Below, piece by piece: positions 32,262 to 44,730 of a stretch of DNA of 64,000 bases. Positions within the stretch are counted from its first letter, which is position 1; each line of letters begins with the position of its first letter. The stretch comes from Trissonchulus latispiculum (Eukaryota > Nematoda > Enoplea > Enoplida > Ironidae). Location: assembly GCA_030248195.1 (NCBI GenBank), contig JASAND010022249.1, positions 1 to 64,000 of the forward strand. Reading direction: 5' to 3'. The position numbers and the translations under genes were made by a program. A model generated the notes under the pieces. That model saw only the letters and a program-made list of their open reading frames with translations. It ran no database searches and was not told the origin of the DNA.

Positions 32262-32267
32262 AATAAA
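32262..32267 (+). terminator. Polyadenylation signal of gene A (candidate)
   Basis: AATAAAGCATGGTTTCATTTGTG here matches AATAAAGCATGGCTTTATTTGTG at 58466 after gene B. Conservation at the same place relative to both paralogues marks it as the 3' end, although it implies a 3.3-kb 3' UTR or an unseen last intron in A. Confidence 0.6.
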
Positions 32268-32289
32268 GCATGGTTTCATTTGTGAGTAG

Positions 32290-34601
32290 GATAGTGACTT
32301 AGGTGTTACTGTTTAGATTGAGTTGAGTTTGATATTTAAGATTTGAAATTTAAGTTTGAATATTCATTCTGATTAGTGTTGTTAGCGGGCAGAAGTGGTC
32401 TTAAATTTTGTATTTAGTCGGAAACCTTTTCTGTATGTTTCGTCGACCCGAAATTTGCACCCGTGGCAAGAAAAGGCCAATCATCTACCCATAGATATAA
32501 TGTTTACTTAATCCTGTACCGTTGGGACTGTCAAGCGCTTGCGGCATTGACCCCCATACCGTTACTTCTGGATGACGGGCTGGTTTTAAGACTTCGGCAG
32601 TCTAAAACTTTCTTTGCATGTAAAATTTTGGGGTCAATTGAGCAGTTCAACCCTCACAGAAAAGGTTGCAAATCTGACCAGTCCTATTTGCTTCAAGATA
32701 AATAGAAATTGGATTGTGAAAGGTCGTTTCATCCAAATATGAGAGAATTTGGAGGATAGTTTTACCTTTACAGAATGAATTTTCTTTTCAACAAGAAACA
32801 AACAAAAATGGCTACATACAACACGAGAGTAGGTATTGAGGAACCGGGAAGGTTCTGTTTTAAAGCCAATCTCTTTTTGTGGGAAAGTCTGATCTTTGAG
32901 AAGAAGTCATAATATCGGGATATACAAAATAACGTCAAAATTGAGGGTATTTTTGCAGGTTCAATGTCAGACGTAGTTTACAGTAATTTTGCGCGTTTGT
33001 CGTCTTTATTTGATTCGCGTTATAATTTCTAAATCTCATCGTCCTTTTATTAATTACGTATTCTATACGAAATACTAATATGGAATTTCAATGGTATTCC
33101 ATCCATTCCATATATACGCATGAATTTGAAATAAGTATATACTTAAACACAGCATTGTTGTTTGTTTAGCGTTCATCCTGTGACTTTTCTGGTGTTGGAA
33201 GTAATTTTAGTTTTTAAGAACATGTACAAGACTTCGCTGAATTCCAAGTATGTTCGTTGGACAATGTAAGCTGGCAGTGTAAGCATATCTGTTCATTAAG
33301 GTTTCGAAAAATGCTGTTGAGCTAGAAAACCCTCTCCTAGCCTTGAATCAATACTTCTATTACATCACTGTTGAGAATGCCCCCTCCTAGTAAGGATAAA
33401 GGGCTTAGTATGCGCCGAAATGAAAACGTTCGTTTATCAATTTGCGAAATGTTTCCTCAAAATCACTTTAATCAAAACCGAACAATGATTATCTGCTTTG
33501 ACATAATTATTTCACCAGTTATAGCCTTTTTTATGCTTTGGATGCGGAAGTTTTTGAAGCTGCTAGGTATGTCGAGCTGACAGTTAAAAGCTCCAGATCA
33601 GGTCATGACTCCTTTTTTTAAACTTTTTGAAAAAATTCTTTCCGTCATTTCTATTCTATTTATCTAATCTATGCACATTTGCATTTTAGATTATTCTGTT
33701 TTGCAAAACTTGTAGGTTTATTTTCGCCTTTCTGATGCAAGTGTGTTTCACTAAGGGTGCCAGATTCTAGTATTTCTCTACCAACAGAAAGCTTTGCCTA
33801 GGCAATCTCTGCGTATTGGAAACCTCATTTTGTAGTAAGGGTCGGAATAATAGACCCATGAAGGTCTGCTTAGACTTGAACAAAAATAAAATTAAAAATA
33901 ATGTAGATGGATTAGAGGTAATGTTGACGAGACTCTTGGTGTGGATCCACAAATGGGTACAACCCCGCTCGCCAGAACTGTCTCTTTATATTAGAAAGAT
34001 TAAAGAAGTTTAAAATGAACCGCACTATAGGTGGCAGGCAATCAAATTTTATTTAATCTCTGCAAATTTCTGCAAATGTCAGTTTTTGCTAAAGCAGCTG
34101 AAGCGAAATAGAAAACCGCTCCGGGTGAATTGTCCATAGATTTAGTGTTTAAATTTAAAATTCATCCATGATTTTATACTGTTGCCAAAATGTTTTGATT
34201 GCTTTTTGTAGTGACCTCTTGTCAGACGGCAGTAATCTATGTAAAAAGTGCTTTCAGCGCTCACCAAAAAACACCTGTTTTTGAATGAAAATTCTGATTT
34301 GCGCTTTCCCCTCCACCGCCCTAATTTTTTCTCGGTCCATGACTTCAAAATTTTGGGGGGGCTAGAAGTATCTACTATATATTATATATTAATCGTGTAA
34401 TTAACCAACCTCCAGAAAAACCCCAAAGAATCGTGCAAGGTTTAGGTATCCGGTCTGATGGCAATGTCTTGATTCATTTACTATGTCTCTACTGTATATT
34501 TTGATGTTTTGCAGGATTTGTGAATTTTGTCAAATTTTGCAAAGACGATATGTCAACACTGTTTGGATATTTGGAGGTCTGATCTCTTGTTTTTTTCAAC
34601 A
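32290..34601. other. Spacer between genes A and B
   Basis: About 2.3 kb with no recognised gene. It must contain the promoter of gene B unless transcription starts elsewhere; no motif stands out. Confidence 0.45.
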
Positions 34602-34690
34602 ATGTCGGAAACAGTAGGAAACCGGCAGGAGTCTGTTCGCTCTCGCGGTTCTCGCTCCACTGATCGTACACCCAAACTTTTCTCATGCAA
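34602..34690 (+). CDS. Gene B exon 1 (start codon)
   Basis: MSETVGNRQESVRSRGSRS then TDR..KLFSC and two bases of Lys before GTAAGC. Two codons shorter than gene A exon 1, otherwise colinear. Confidence 0.8.
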
Positions 34691-36164
34691 GTAAGCTGGT
34701 TGCTAGACAGTAGCCTAGGTAAAGGGTTTAGTTTTCTACTACAGACAGAGGTTGCGGTTTTCAATCACTGCCTCCGGGACAGAACCCTGGAATTTCTGGT
34801 CGTCTTCCGTTTTTAATTAAACTTTTGTTGGTTTCGGTTTTGGCACCTGTTCGGTGGGTTCTTCAACCGATCCTTGACTCTATCAAACTTCTAATTTCAA
34901 GGAGTCATCCCTGTCAATCTACTGATTAAATTCCTCCAAGTCGTCTCTATTTTGCAATAAATTTAGGTTCTGCTAGATAGTGGCTGTTGTTTAACTCGTG
35001 TCGTGTCTAACACAATTGAAAGAATGAAAACGACTGAGAAATTAATTTTAATTATGTCGTCTTAAATTTAGACTCCATTTTCTCCAAACGAAATTACAGG
35101 TTGAATTAATTTTTGGTCCAGCTTAAACTTTGTACTCATATCCACTTTTTTAATATAAATGTTTCGGAGTGGTTTTGGTAACTTCCAGAAAAAAACTCGA
35201 CTGTTTGCGTGGTGGTGATATTTAGGTCGGAGTAACAATCGCCTCTAGTTTAGTGGGCCCGGTCAATGTCTTATTGGAATAACCACACTTAAGGGCAGGG
35301 GGGGGGTGGGAAAAGCTGTTGAGAGAGTACACTACAAACGTTAGTAGTTATAAAAGGGGGTTTGAAAACCTCCCGGCGCCGCAGCCGGAAGGAGGCAGGC
35401 GCTTTTACCTATGATTTATACATGTATAATTAGCTAGTTAATTGTTATTAAAAAGTTTTGTTAACTCTAATTAACCGACTATATAATTGTTAAGCCATTT
35501 TCTGGTATGATGTCGACAAAGTTAGTTTTTAGTTATTATTGTCGTTAACTCTTACTGAGATAATTCTCACAGTATTTAAGTTTCAAAGAGTTGTCAAAAG
35601 GTTAAAAAGGCTTTAAAAAGTTGCTAACAGCTTTAAAAAGGTTGTACCAAAAGTGTTATGTATTTAAAAAGTTTTACTTAACTTAATTAGTATTACAAAT
35701 TTAGTTGCAGTTAATTATGACAACCAGATGTATTGCAGTGCATCTTTTGGCTGAACAGTTCAGCTTTAGACTGAGCGAGAGAGCTCCAAGTTGTTTATCA
35801 ATTTGTTGCCGCTAAAGACAAGATTGAGAGTTATTACTTAAGGGCAGGGGTTTTCAGGGTGCCGTGTGGCGGGCCTCCGGTTCCTGGCCTACCTTTTGCT
35901 GAAAGCCCGACCCTCCACTGTGACCAGTTTTAGCGGTCGCAGTCACCGGATCTGTCGGGTTCCCCGGCCAAACATTAGTATTCGATATTATTAGAGTGAG
36001 CGGGCCTTAGCCAGGTCTTGTCGCAAACGCCGGGCTTTCGAGCCTGCACCGAATAACTGCTCGAGCTTAAAGCTGAAATTCTCTCTCTCTCTCGCTCTGC
36101 CAAAAGTTGTGCTGTTGAGCCAAAAGATGCCACAAGTTACCATTGAGTCATTTTATTTGCATAG
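34691..36164. other. Gene B intron 1
   Basis: No element with clear ends. CTTAAGGGCAGGGG occurs twice (about 35289 and 35839), and a Lys-poor AT-rich part (35580-35660) has repeated AAAAAGG. An in-frame ATG at 36127 could start a shorter protein, but the exon 1 shared with gene A is the better start. Confidence 0.45.
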
Positions 36165-36427
36165 ATCGGTAGGCTCTTCTCATCCGCAGGCGGAACTGTG
36201 CAACGTTTGCTATGGCTACTATCAGCCGTCGGACTACGGGAAGCTGGCCTGCGGTCACGTCTTCTGTCTCCGGTGTCTCCTGAAGCTGATGCAGAGATCG
36301 GAGGACCTCTGTCCGACCTGTCGCCAGCCCATGGAGGGTCTCGACCGGATCGACTTCGTTCCCATCATCCTCTCTCTCAAGTCCCAGACAGCCTGCTTTG
36401 TTTGTGCCAAATCCGAAATCACATTGG
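36165..36427 (+). CDS. Gene B exon 2 (RING finger)
   Basis: Follows TTTGCATAG. SVGSSHPQAELCNVC and a complete C3HC4 RING. The DNA is nearly identical to gene A exon 2, and similarity continues about 45 bp into the following intron. Confidence 0.88.
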
Positions 36428-36637
36428 GTACGTAGTCATGTTAGCAGTTTACATCTTGTCCTTTACTGATTTAAATGTTGACCTCATGGCGTTGATAGTG
36501 AATACCATCGCCGTAATTTCTTTGCAGAGTGGAATAGCTTGCTAACTTGTACTGAAAAGACTATCTTTGACCTGGTTGTTTAGTGTTTGCTGTAATACTA
36601 TCGTTGGATGAGTGTATATACTTTTTAGGTACTCAAC

Positions 36638-36787
36638 GGGCCTTTTCAAGAAACGATGGAGTAGAGTCAGAATTAGCTCTATGCTTTTTATGGAATAGTT
36701 ACAAGAGGACTTTGCTGAAACAGTTAATTTTAACTCTACTTTACTCTACTCTACTCTACTCTACTCTACTCTTTCTTGAAAAGACCC
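36638..36787. mobile_element. Short MITE with CTCTA repeats
   Basis: GGGCCTTTTCAAGAAA and TTTCTTGAAAAGACCC end a 150-bp unit containing about eight CTCTA pentamers near 36738-36773. Related to 12570-12720. Confidence 0.65.
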
Positions 36788-36909
36788 AAAGAGGCTTTTT
36801 GTGTGCTGGTCTGCGCATGTCCGCAGAACGGCATACATGAGGCTGAGAGACGAAGGTCACGGACAGAAAACATGATCCCCAAGCAGATCTGACTGTACGT
36901 TTTTTGCAG

Positions 36910-37095
36910 AGTCTATCCGTTGGTGTCAGGAATGTCAAGAGTGTCTCTGTCCTGACTGCGCCTCCGATCCGAAACACGGAGACCATCAGCTCGGCTCCTG
37001 GGATCCGGATGCCATCATTCGACTTGTCTATCAGCAGCTTCAGACCCACAGTTCCCGCCTTAAAACCCTATATGAGGCTCAGAAACAGGAATTAG
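36910..37095 (+). CDS. Gene B exon 3 (B-box-like)
   Basis: SIRWCQECQECLCPDCASD..HGDHQ and the following helix; 186 bp, same length and phases as in gene A, with about a dozen replacements and all zinc ligands kept. Confidence 0.87.
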   Translation, partial: SLSVGVRNVKSVSVLTAPPIRNTETISSAPGIRMPSFDLSISSFRPTVPALKPYMRLRNRN

Positions 37096-38133
37096 GTATA
37101 CGTCTTTTAGCATACAGTAAATGTTTGTTACAGCATGTGAACTGGAAATTTTATGTCTACATGCGTGCTGCCTACCATAATCTAGAGACATTAAGCATTA
37201 TATAGAAAACCCGCGTTAATACAGTGTAGACTGAAATTTGCAGTCAGCACGCGTGTCGCCAGAAATGAAATCAGTTTCTGAACAACCCTGTTGTCCTCTG
37301 CTACTACTTAGCTGTCACTGATTTGCACTCCGCTTTCCTAAGCAAACGAACCCGGGACCTTCGCTTGACTCGCTGAGTCCGTTCCACCGCCTTGATTGGA
37401 GCCTTTTCAAGCAATGGCCCTCAACCAGGGTTGGATCCCGGTCCAAATTTTTGGACCCGGATCAGTTAAGACGAACCCGGACCTGTCCAGATCCAGATCC
37501 GGGTATCCGGATCGAATCTCGGTCCCGTTTGCATTTCAAAGTTTTATTGCTTTCTTAAATTTTTCTGCAACTTTGCTACTATAATAAGCCTAGTTGCGAA
37601 ATAAGACTTGTGAAAAGCTCTGGGTATATAAGCTTAATCTAAAAAAAACGAAAAGCGAAAAAACGAAAATTTGGTGTGTAGGGTTTTCAGGCATGGGAAG
37701 CTTTCCTATAATGCTCGTTGTTCTAGCGTTTACCAATCTTTCTGGACATATAAATGCGGCACCCTTTGATTTGCACGGAGCATTTCCAAAATTCTTTTTT
37801 TGTGAGGTTAAAGATCTCATCACGCCGGTTCAGAAAATACGTAGGATGCTTTCTATAGTAGCTGTCTTGAAGCGCTTTCGAGAATTTCGCTTTCTACATT
37901 GTTTGGTCAGAGCTTAGGCCCAAAACTGTAGTGACAAGTGACACGTTTTTAGAATGGACACACAGTCAAACCAAATTCCTTTCATCAAGAGTACATAATA
38001 CATAAGAGTATGACAAGCGCATGATATGGTATATTCCATGAAACCTCTTGTTCTCTCCCTCTCCTTTAGCTATCGGCCCTTTACACCGTACATGGGTGAA
38101 GAGGTTGGCCTCATTTGTTTGGTAATTTTGCAG
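37096..38133. other. Gene B intron 3
   Basis: Contains CCGGATC-rich sequence (37425-37530), a lone Tc1-like MITE end near 37880-37915, and a fragment of the 55098-55512 family (AAGAGTACATAATAC near 37987). No gene recognised. Confidence 0.5.
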
Positions 38134-38335
38134 AAGTGTTGGCCAAGTGGGTTCGTGAGGAGTTTGTTTGGGAGGTGATCAGTGAGATTTCACGACTCGT
38201 GTTTGATCAGTACACAGACAAGTCCTTTCGAGAACCCGTCTCCTGTCCCAATGCGGGCGTTGATGATCACGAATGCCCGATTTGTGATGAGAATGACAGA
38301 AGTCTTGAATCCGTCCGAAAATTATTGGACTCCAA
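38134..38335 (+). CDS. Gene B exon 4 (helical, extra Cys motif)
   Basis: EVLAKWVREEFVWEVISE, then VSCPNAGVDDHECPIC; six bases shorter than in gene A. Ends AA before GTAGGT; the next exon's A completes Lys. Confidence 0.85.
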
Positions 38336-38798
38336 GTAGGTCCTCAGCTGCGCTGGATTTTGCCTAAAAATGGGCGTGTGTTCTAAGGTCTGCCATCTGC
38401 TTCTGAGATCTGTTTAAGTACCAATCCTCAAAGTCATGCCTTCATTTACTATTAACATTTGTTGTGCACGAAATCATATTTTACTGCTTCCATTATTTTT
38501 TGTTTAAATTGTGTTGTTTAAATTTAAATGTTTGTTCAACCTTTGCGATAATTTTGAGTTTAAAAATAGACTAATGGTGGATATTACATATTACAAAACC
38601 CCGGTTCCTCGACGATTTTTCAGTTTTTTTGATAAGTTTCGTTAGTGTTGAGCTGAAATTCTAAGGTTCACATTTTTTACCATTAATTTTGATGTTGTAA
38701 TTAAGTAATCAGCATGCTTGTGCCACAACGTTGAGAAGAGTTTTACTACGCTGATTTCAACCTTTCGAAGTTGCTGATATTATGACACTGTGTTTCAG

Positions 38799-39076
38799 AT
38801 TTCAGCCTCGTATCGAAAAAGCAGAAGCTCGAGTGCGTGGTTGGCTTCGCCTATTCGGAGGACGACTTCAGCCTCCCGCTTCCGGCGTCACGACGACTCC
38901 GCAGAATTCGACTCGAACCGGGGATCAACCCTCGGTTTCCTCCATGTCTCCGACGACGAACAACTCCATAATTCTGGAGGCTATCTCTGATTTCCAGGAA
39001 ACTGTGGATACGACCCCTCCGAATGCTTCGTCCACTCCACCACCCCTAACCACTGACTCTAATACCTCCCCTATTG
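38799..39076 (+). CDS. Gene B exon 5 (linker)
   Basis: FQPRIEKAEARVRGWLRLFGG, then a Ser/Thr/Pro linker with VDTTPP. Phase-1 end before GTTGGT, as in gene A. Confidence 0.84.
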
Positions 39077-39248
39077 GTTGGTTTAATAATAGTTTCAGCT
39101 AAGCGTCAGTATGTAGATAATGTGGATCTGTTTCCAATCTTTTTCTTTTTCTGTCCTTATTGTGTCTACAGCGTCCGTTGTTTTGTTGTGGTAATTAGGT
39201 TGTTTGGCATTGCATTTTGATGATTACTCTGTTTTGTTGTTGTTTTAG

Positions 39249-39448
39249 GGACCTTCCAGGACAATCCCCCCGGATCCAGGCCGGGGGTCCAGTCCACAGG
39301 TGGGTCAGATGATGGTAAATTGCTCACCGTTGGTAAACTGAACAGTCTGATTCGAAGTGTCGTTCCCATGTCCGGACGACGACTCATGTTTGGTCTGGCC
39401 AAAACAAATCCTGCACTCGACGGACATTGCTCCTTTCTACCCCTTGAG
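39249..39448 (+). CDS. Gene B exon 6 (KLNSLIRSVVP helix block)
   Basis: A short variable part, then GKLNSLIRSVVPMSGRRLM and CSFLPLE before GTATGT; 54 bases shorter than gene A because of the variable part. Confidence 0.86.
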
Positions 39449-39514
39449 GTATGTACCTGACGCATATGTTAACGTTTAACGATGCTTGTGTACTTTACCT
39501 ACTGATGTGTAATG

Positions 39515-39690
39515 TGATTTCAAAGTCGCGAGTAGACGCGCGTCGACGCGCTACACTGCCTTGCTATATTTGAAAGCGTCGACGCGCCCATTTGTAGCAT
39601 CCCAGTTTGCGCCAAATATTATTGACGCTTGTAGACTTGCGTCGGTGCGCGTCGATGCGCGTACACCTGCGTACGTGACTATGAAGGCAC
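39515..39690. repeat. GTCGACGCGC-rich inverted repeat
   Basis: Mirrored GCGTCGACGCGC-type blocks and a GACTATGAAGGCACC end. A similar decayed unit lies at about 58667-58838 (GCATTCATAGT..ACTATGAATCCACC). Probably a MITE family. Confidence 0.5.
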
Positions 39691-39694
39691 CTTA

Positions 39695-40917
39695 AGGTGG
39701 TGGTATCGTTTACCGCACTGGTGTAGACTGAAAAATTTGCAATGGCAACCTATATATTTGACCTGTTTAAAGCATTAAATAACCAAAAACTTGCATATTC
39801 TCAAAAGATGTAGCTTTCATGGTTCGGTGGTAACTCACAAATTGGAAAAATTAAAATGAAATTTTGAACAAGGATTACTTTCGATTAAAAGTAATTAACG
39901 TTAGAAAGCTAAAATTTCGTATACAAAGACAGGAATGTCTTGCCGAGGGTCATTTTTCAGCAATTTAGTTACTGTTTAGCATTTCGAAAGAAAACTACCA
40001 AAAACGCACACTGACGCCATTTTTCAAAATTCAACAAGCGATATCTCAGTTGTTCTTGACTCAAACGGAAAACTAGGAAAAATGACCCTGCAATGGGTTT
40101 TGGTCAATTTGTACGTCAAATTTGAAAACACAATATTACTCGAAATGTGAGGAAACCTTGTTTAAAACATAAAATTCCTTCACTATTTAACGATCAACGT
40201 AACTGGTGCTTAGCTAAGTGCTGGCTTGCCATTACAAAGGCGCAGCAGTAACCAAAAAGGATTGATGTTGTTATCGTAAAATAGTGGAACAGACTGGTTA
40301 GGGGAGGAAGAAAACGAGTGGGGCGGAGTTAGTTATTTCTATATATGTTTACGGACACTTTGGAAGTTGTGGGGGGGCGAATAGCGTTATTTTATTTCTA
40401 TCCCCCCTTCATAATTTTACTCCCCCCCGTACTCTTCACGCGTAGAATATGTCTGAATGTTGCTATTATGGGTTATTTTAATTTGCCAGTTATTCACAAT
40501 CATTAAATATGCATGAATCAGTGACATAAGCGAAAAATTCCATTTTCTTATAAATTGCGATTTTGGACGGAGCAGATACAGCTGCACGCTGTCCGCTCAC
40601 CGAAAGTAGTCTGGTTCGAGCTTAAAAAATTTAAAAATTCTGATTTTTTAATTTTTTCAGGTTTTAGTTTGGATTGTGTCCACTCATATTAATAATGGTA
40701 AAAAAATTCGAAAACTACTAAAAATTGAAAAACTCGTTATCACCATGTTTCGTCAAATATAGAATTTTGGTCAAAATAAAAATTTTTTCATACACGATTA
40801 GAAGTTTTGTCAGCATGATTGGGAACACTAGTAAGGTCATCAGGCGATATTTCAGGTCATTGGGATAATTTGCTATAAAGTTAGCCTTTAAAGTACGGTA
40901 AACGATAACCACCACCT
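39695..40917. mobile_element. Inverted-repeat element with TTAA target duplication
   Basis: GGTGGTGGTATCGTTTACCG at 39695 is mirrored by CGGTAAACGATAACCACCACC ending at 40917, with TTAA on each side. TTAA duplication is typical of piggyBac-like elements. No transposase; the interior has no recognised gene. It lies in gene B intron 6. Confidence 0.7.
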
Positions 40918-40969
40918 TAAGACGTACAGTTGCTTTCTACTTGGATTTGCGTAGAGGGAATGCATATTT

Positions 40970-43667
40970 AAGGGTGGGTATACCAAATGCACTAATGACA
41001 AAATTTTTCCGATTTCGCTCAAACTTTGTCACATATTACTAAGTAGGCTCCTTCAAAATAATTGAAAGTTTGGACGCTTGTTGTTTTTCACAGCGTTCAT
41101 AGCAGTTTCGCAAACTTGCTAACGGCGGCATTTTTGTGCGTGAGATTAAACAATCTGGGACCAGTCCCGCATTTTTAGGTAATAAGACAAGAAAGTGTTT
41201 CTGGCCTTATTCTCGCAGTAGTCAACAGGATCATCGGATTGATTGTTATGGCTGGAAAGAGGGCACCAAAATGAACACCTTTGCTTTTACAATTGTCGAG
41301 CTATCTCTAATGGTTAAGTTAGTAGAAGCCAAAAACGATTTGTTGGTAAAAAATGGCCATTTTCGAGGAAATCAATTTTAGTTTTGTCAAAATTACTGCC
41401 ATATCTTAAGGATTATGGTTTATTTATACTCAATCGATTCAGCGTCCAAATATACATTTCACGAATGTCATCAGTGTTTTTTTTTCGCCGACGGCTTATG
41501 TGTAACGTTACACACCTCGCCAAAAATTTTTGCTATTTTTCAGAAAAAGTGTGTAACTACCAAAAAATTTCTAATTTACTCGCATTTATACTACATACGT
41601 ACAAGTTTATTGGTAATAGTAACAAATGATTTCGCGGTGTTTTAGGAGCCGGCTCTTTATAAGTGAAAATTGAAAACTCAAATTTACAGCAAAAATTGGT
41701 GAAGCTTCACCAAATCAGGTCGACAAAATTAAAAATTAAGCAATTATACAACTCTTTTGCACTTTTACTGTGTAAAGACTGTGCATATAAATCAGATAAT
41801 GTATAGTGCAGCGTGCGTATAACTAAGTTATACACACGCTGCAAGCTGGGAGGCCTGACCCTAGTCTAAGACGCTGAAGCATACAGTTAACTGCACGCTT
41901 CAGCAGTGTGTACAGGAGAGCTCCAACGTAGACAGCTCTGCTGCACACCATAAAATAGGCCTCCCAGCCGTGGCAACAATGCTGCCGCTTTACGATAAAA
42001 TTTGTCGAGACATTGAGCCAGACACGTCAGACAGCGAGACACGTCAGCTGCAACATAAACGAGTAAGGTTTCATCAATTATGGATAGATTTAATCGTTGT
42101 ATAAGTACTTTACAACACACCTTAGCGCTGTTCATTAATTTCTACTGCGCACGTCGCATGGGAAGCCCTCGTGCGTGGCACTCGTGCGCTTCGCGCACTC
42201 GTGCCCCACACTCGGAGCTTCCCACACGGCGTGCGTATAAATCAGTGAATGCACGCTAAGGTGTGCTATAAAGTATACTTATATAACGCAACGAGCTGCA
42301 TTCATAGGTAGCTAGAGAATTAAGCAGCAACAAGATTTAGTTGCGGTGATTTTGACTTGATAGAACGAATGAAGATAACAGTGCGCCGAAGGCGCAACAT
42401 TTTTTCTCAAAAGGCCTTCTATAGCACAAAGCTTTGCTAGAAACATTTATATATATATAAATTTTGCTTCAGAAACTGAATATTTTTGGTGTGTGTGTAT
42501 ATAGGCGTTTTTAGTAGTGTTTATAAGTATTGCTGTGTTTATTCAAACCATAGCATGCAAACCCCTCAAAAATGCGGGCGAAATTTTTTTAATTTTGGAA
42601 AAATCCATAATAGAAACGTGTTAAAAGATTAATCTGGCATAAACTATTTGACTAACTCTAAACTAGAACTTTTCACAGAAAAACTATCTGAAGGGACTAC
42701 TTTATTTAAAAAAAGAAAGAAAGAAGAAGATCACGTCATGTCATAAAAGCCTATTCGGAAATTTATCTTAAGGGAAGTGAATCAATGAACAAATACAATA
42801 CGTATGTAAATACGAACTGTGGATTGTTAAGTACAGAAAAAGCGAGTCCCTACCGTACAACACCAAAAATAAAATATGGGAAGAGCAGAAGGGGGGTCTG
42901 GGGGGCGACGCCCCCCAGAAACGGCAAATATTTGCAAACAAATTGATGCGCATTGGAAAAAGTTCCGACTATTTGACAGAACTTGTCCAAAATTTCTGTG
43001 TAACGTTACACAGTCGCCAAAATTTTTTTGCTATTTTCCAGAAAAAAGTGTGTAATTACACGCGTTTTTGAGCAAAAAACACTGATGTCTATTAGCCAGA
43101 CTTTATTGCTTTAACCTGGCCAAAAATCATTTTGACAAAACTGCGATTATTTTGTTTTGACCATCAATTTCTCGAAACTACCCGTCGGACTCGAACAATT
43201 TTTGGTAGGATGCAAACTCGCACTATTTTGGAGGGGCGGTTTATTGGTTTCGGCTAAAACTTTTCCAGTCTCCAGAAAACAGTACAAAGTTTTGAAACTT
43301 AGTGTCTCCCTGCATTCTGCGTATTGTCTGAACCGTTAAGTGATACTGTGCCAAATCCAAACAACGTCCCTCGGCCCATGTATCCCCTGTATAGTAGCAC
43401 AAAAGGAAGTTATGGCTAATTCCGCAGTTTTGAGAAATCGATGTCAAAAGTTTTTGGTATACGTTGTACCCTTATGTCAGAAAATGTTTTGCTACTTTGC
43501 TGCTAATTTTGCTAATTTAGTAAACTCGTGTGAATGTACACATTATAAGCTTTAAAACAACGTATCTCTATCATTTTCCAACACCCAAAATAGCGAAAGT
43601 TATGGCGTTTTAAAGACATCACCACAAAAGCACTGCACAAAAGGATACCTATACCACCATCTTAATA
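40970..43667. mobile_element. Long composite TTAA-family repeat
   Basis: GGGTGGGTATACC after TTTAA near 40970 and GGATACCTATACCACCAT before TTAA near 43667 look like diverged family ends. Parts match, inverted, other repeats: 41150-41700 resembles 62220-62640, and 43140-43670 resembles 59000-59530. It is interrupted by other sequence such as 41740-42300. Limits are tentative. Confidence 0.45.
41740..42300. repeat. Inverted repeat block (GCGTGCGTATAA)
   Basis: CAGCGTGCGTATAACTAAG and TTATACACACGCTG are adjacent mirrored blocks near 41810-41845. GGGAGGCCT and GGCCTCCCAG mirror each other at 41850 and 41962, and GCGTGCGTATAAATCAG recurs near 42229. A minus-strand frame at 41887-42135 has no known domain. 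Confidence 0.5.
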
Positions 43668-44020
43668 GCGCAAATTTATTTATGTTGGAACGTTTTGACT
43701 GCTTAAAGTAACACAACAATTTTCAATTTTTGTTTTGAGTCGCGTGAAATTGGTCCCCTTCCAAAAATGGCAAATTTTCAAAATTGTCGAATTTATATAT
43801 ACGAAAAAGTACTCAATCGATATCGATAGGTCTCATCATTTGAAACAACTTTTCTAATCGCAACATGTCACGATATTGCTTCTACCAAGGAATAAATTCC
43901 ATCATTATTTTGCTACGTCCCGATTTTTGAGCAGTTTTCACTGTCGGTCAGCATAGAGAAGCTTAGCGCTTGTTCTATGCCCAGATTTTCCTTCATTGCA
44001 GACCTCAATTGATGGTAAAG

Positions 44021-44730
44021 AAGTAAGTAAGTAAGTTTATTAGTACAAGCACAAAAAACATAAGTACATGTATGGAGACGGGAATATATATTATGTATTC
44101 ATCGTTTTTTGTAAAATTTTGCTTTCATAAATTCAATTTGGCAGTAGATTCTGGGACGTTAAATTTCTTCCTTGCTGGTATCCATTCTTATCAGCATCTA
44201 GCACATCCATAGTCTAAGACAATCAAGAAAACAGAAAGAAAGGAAAAAGAAACAAAAGTATGTCAAGATGAAAGTACATATGTTTCTTCGGATTAAGGTT
44301 GTGCTTACACAGGACAGTGAACCTCTGTTGAGGCGTTGGGACACCGCCCTTAGGTTCTGAAATTAAAACTTTATGGGTCATTTAAGGTAATTAGATTTAC
44401 AAAAGCTAAGGATATTTACATCATTAAGAACACGAGTAAAACATTGCAAAGTTTCTTTGCAGACAACAGATTCGGGCAAGGAGTTCCATACATTTACAAT
44501 GCGGGTAGCAAAGAAAGACGACCTATGACTTGACCTTACTAATGGGGTTCTCAGTTTGAATTGTCGATCATTGCGCAGTCCAGTTGGTGGTGCATACGAG
44601 AAAAATTCATTAAAATGTAGGTCAATTTTTCCATGTACGATTGGATAGGTAAGTTTTAAATCAGCAACAATTCGACGTAATTCTAAGGGTTCCAAGTTTA
44701 GGATTTGTAATCTAGTAATAAGTAACATCT
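44021..44730 (-). mobile_element. 5'-truncated CR1/L2-like non-LTR retrotransposon
   Basis: On the minus strand a coding remnant (44728-44378) is followed by about 340 bp of 3' UTR and a 4-bp-repeat tail (ACTT)n at 44021-44036, the usual end of CR1/L2-type elements. The 5' end breaks off at about 44730, directly after an in-frame stop. Confidence 0.8.
44378..44728 (-). pseudogene. C-terminal end of CR1/L2-like ORF2
   Basis: Encodes the family C-terminus: RLQILNLEPLELRRIVADL, KLTYPIVHGKIDL, then LRNDRQFKLRTPLVRSSHR and SSFFATRIVNVWNSLPESVV. The reverse transcriptase and endonuclease regions upstream are absent, so it cannot work. Confidence 0.82.

Noticed and set aside
36109..36164. Gene B starting in front of the RING exon without exon 1
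   Set aside because: The frame does extend upstream with an ATG at 36127, but a consensus acceptor at 36164 and the exon 1 shared with gene A explain the start better.
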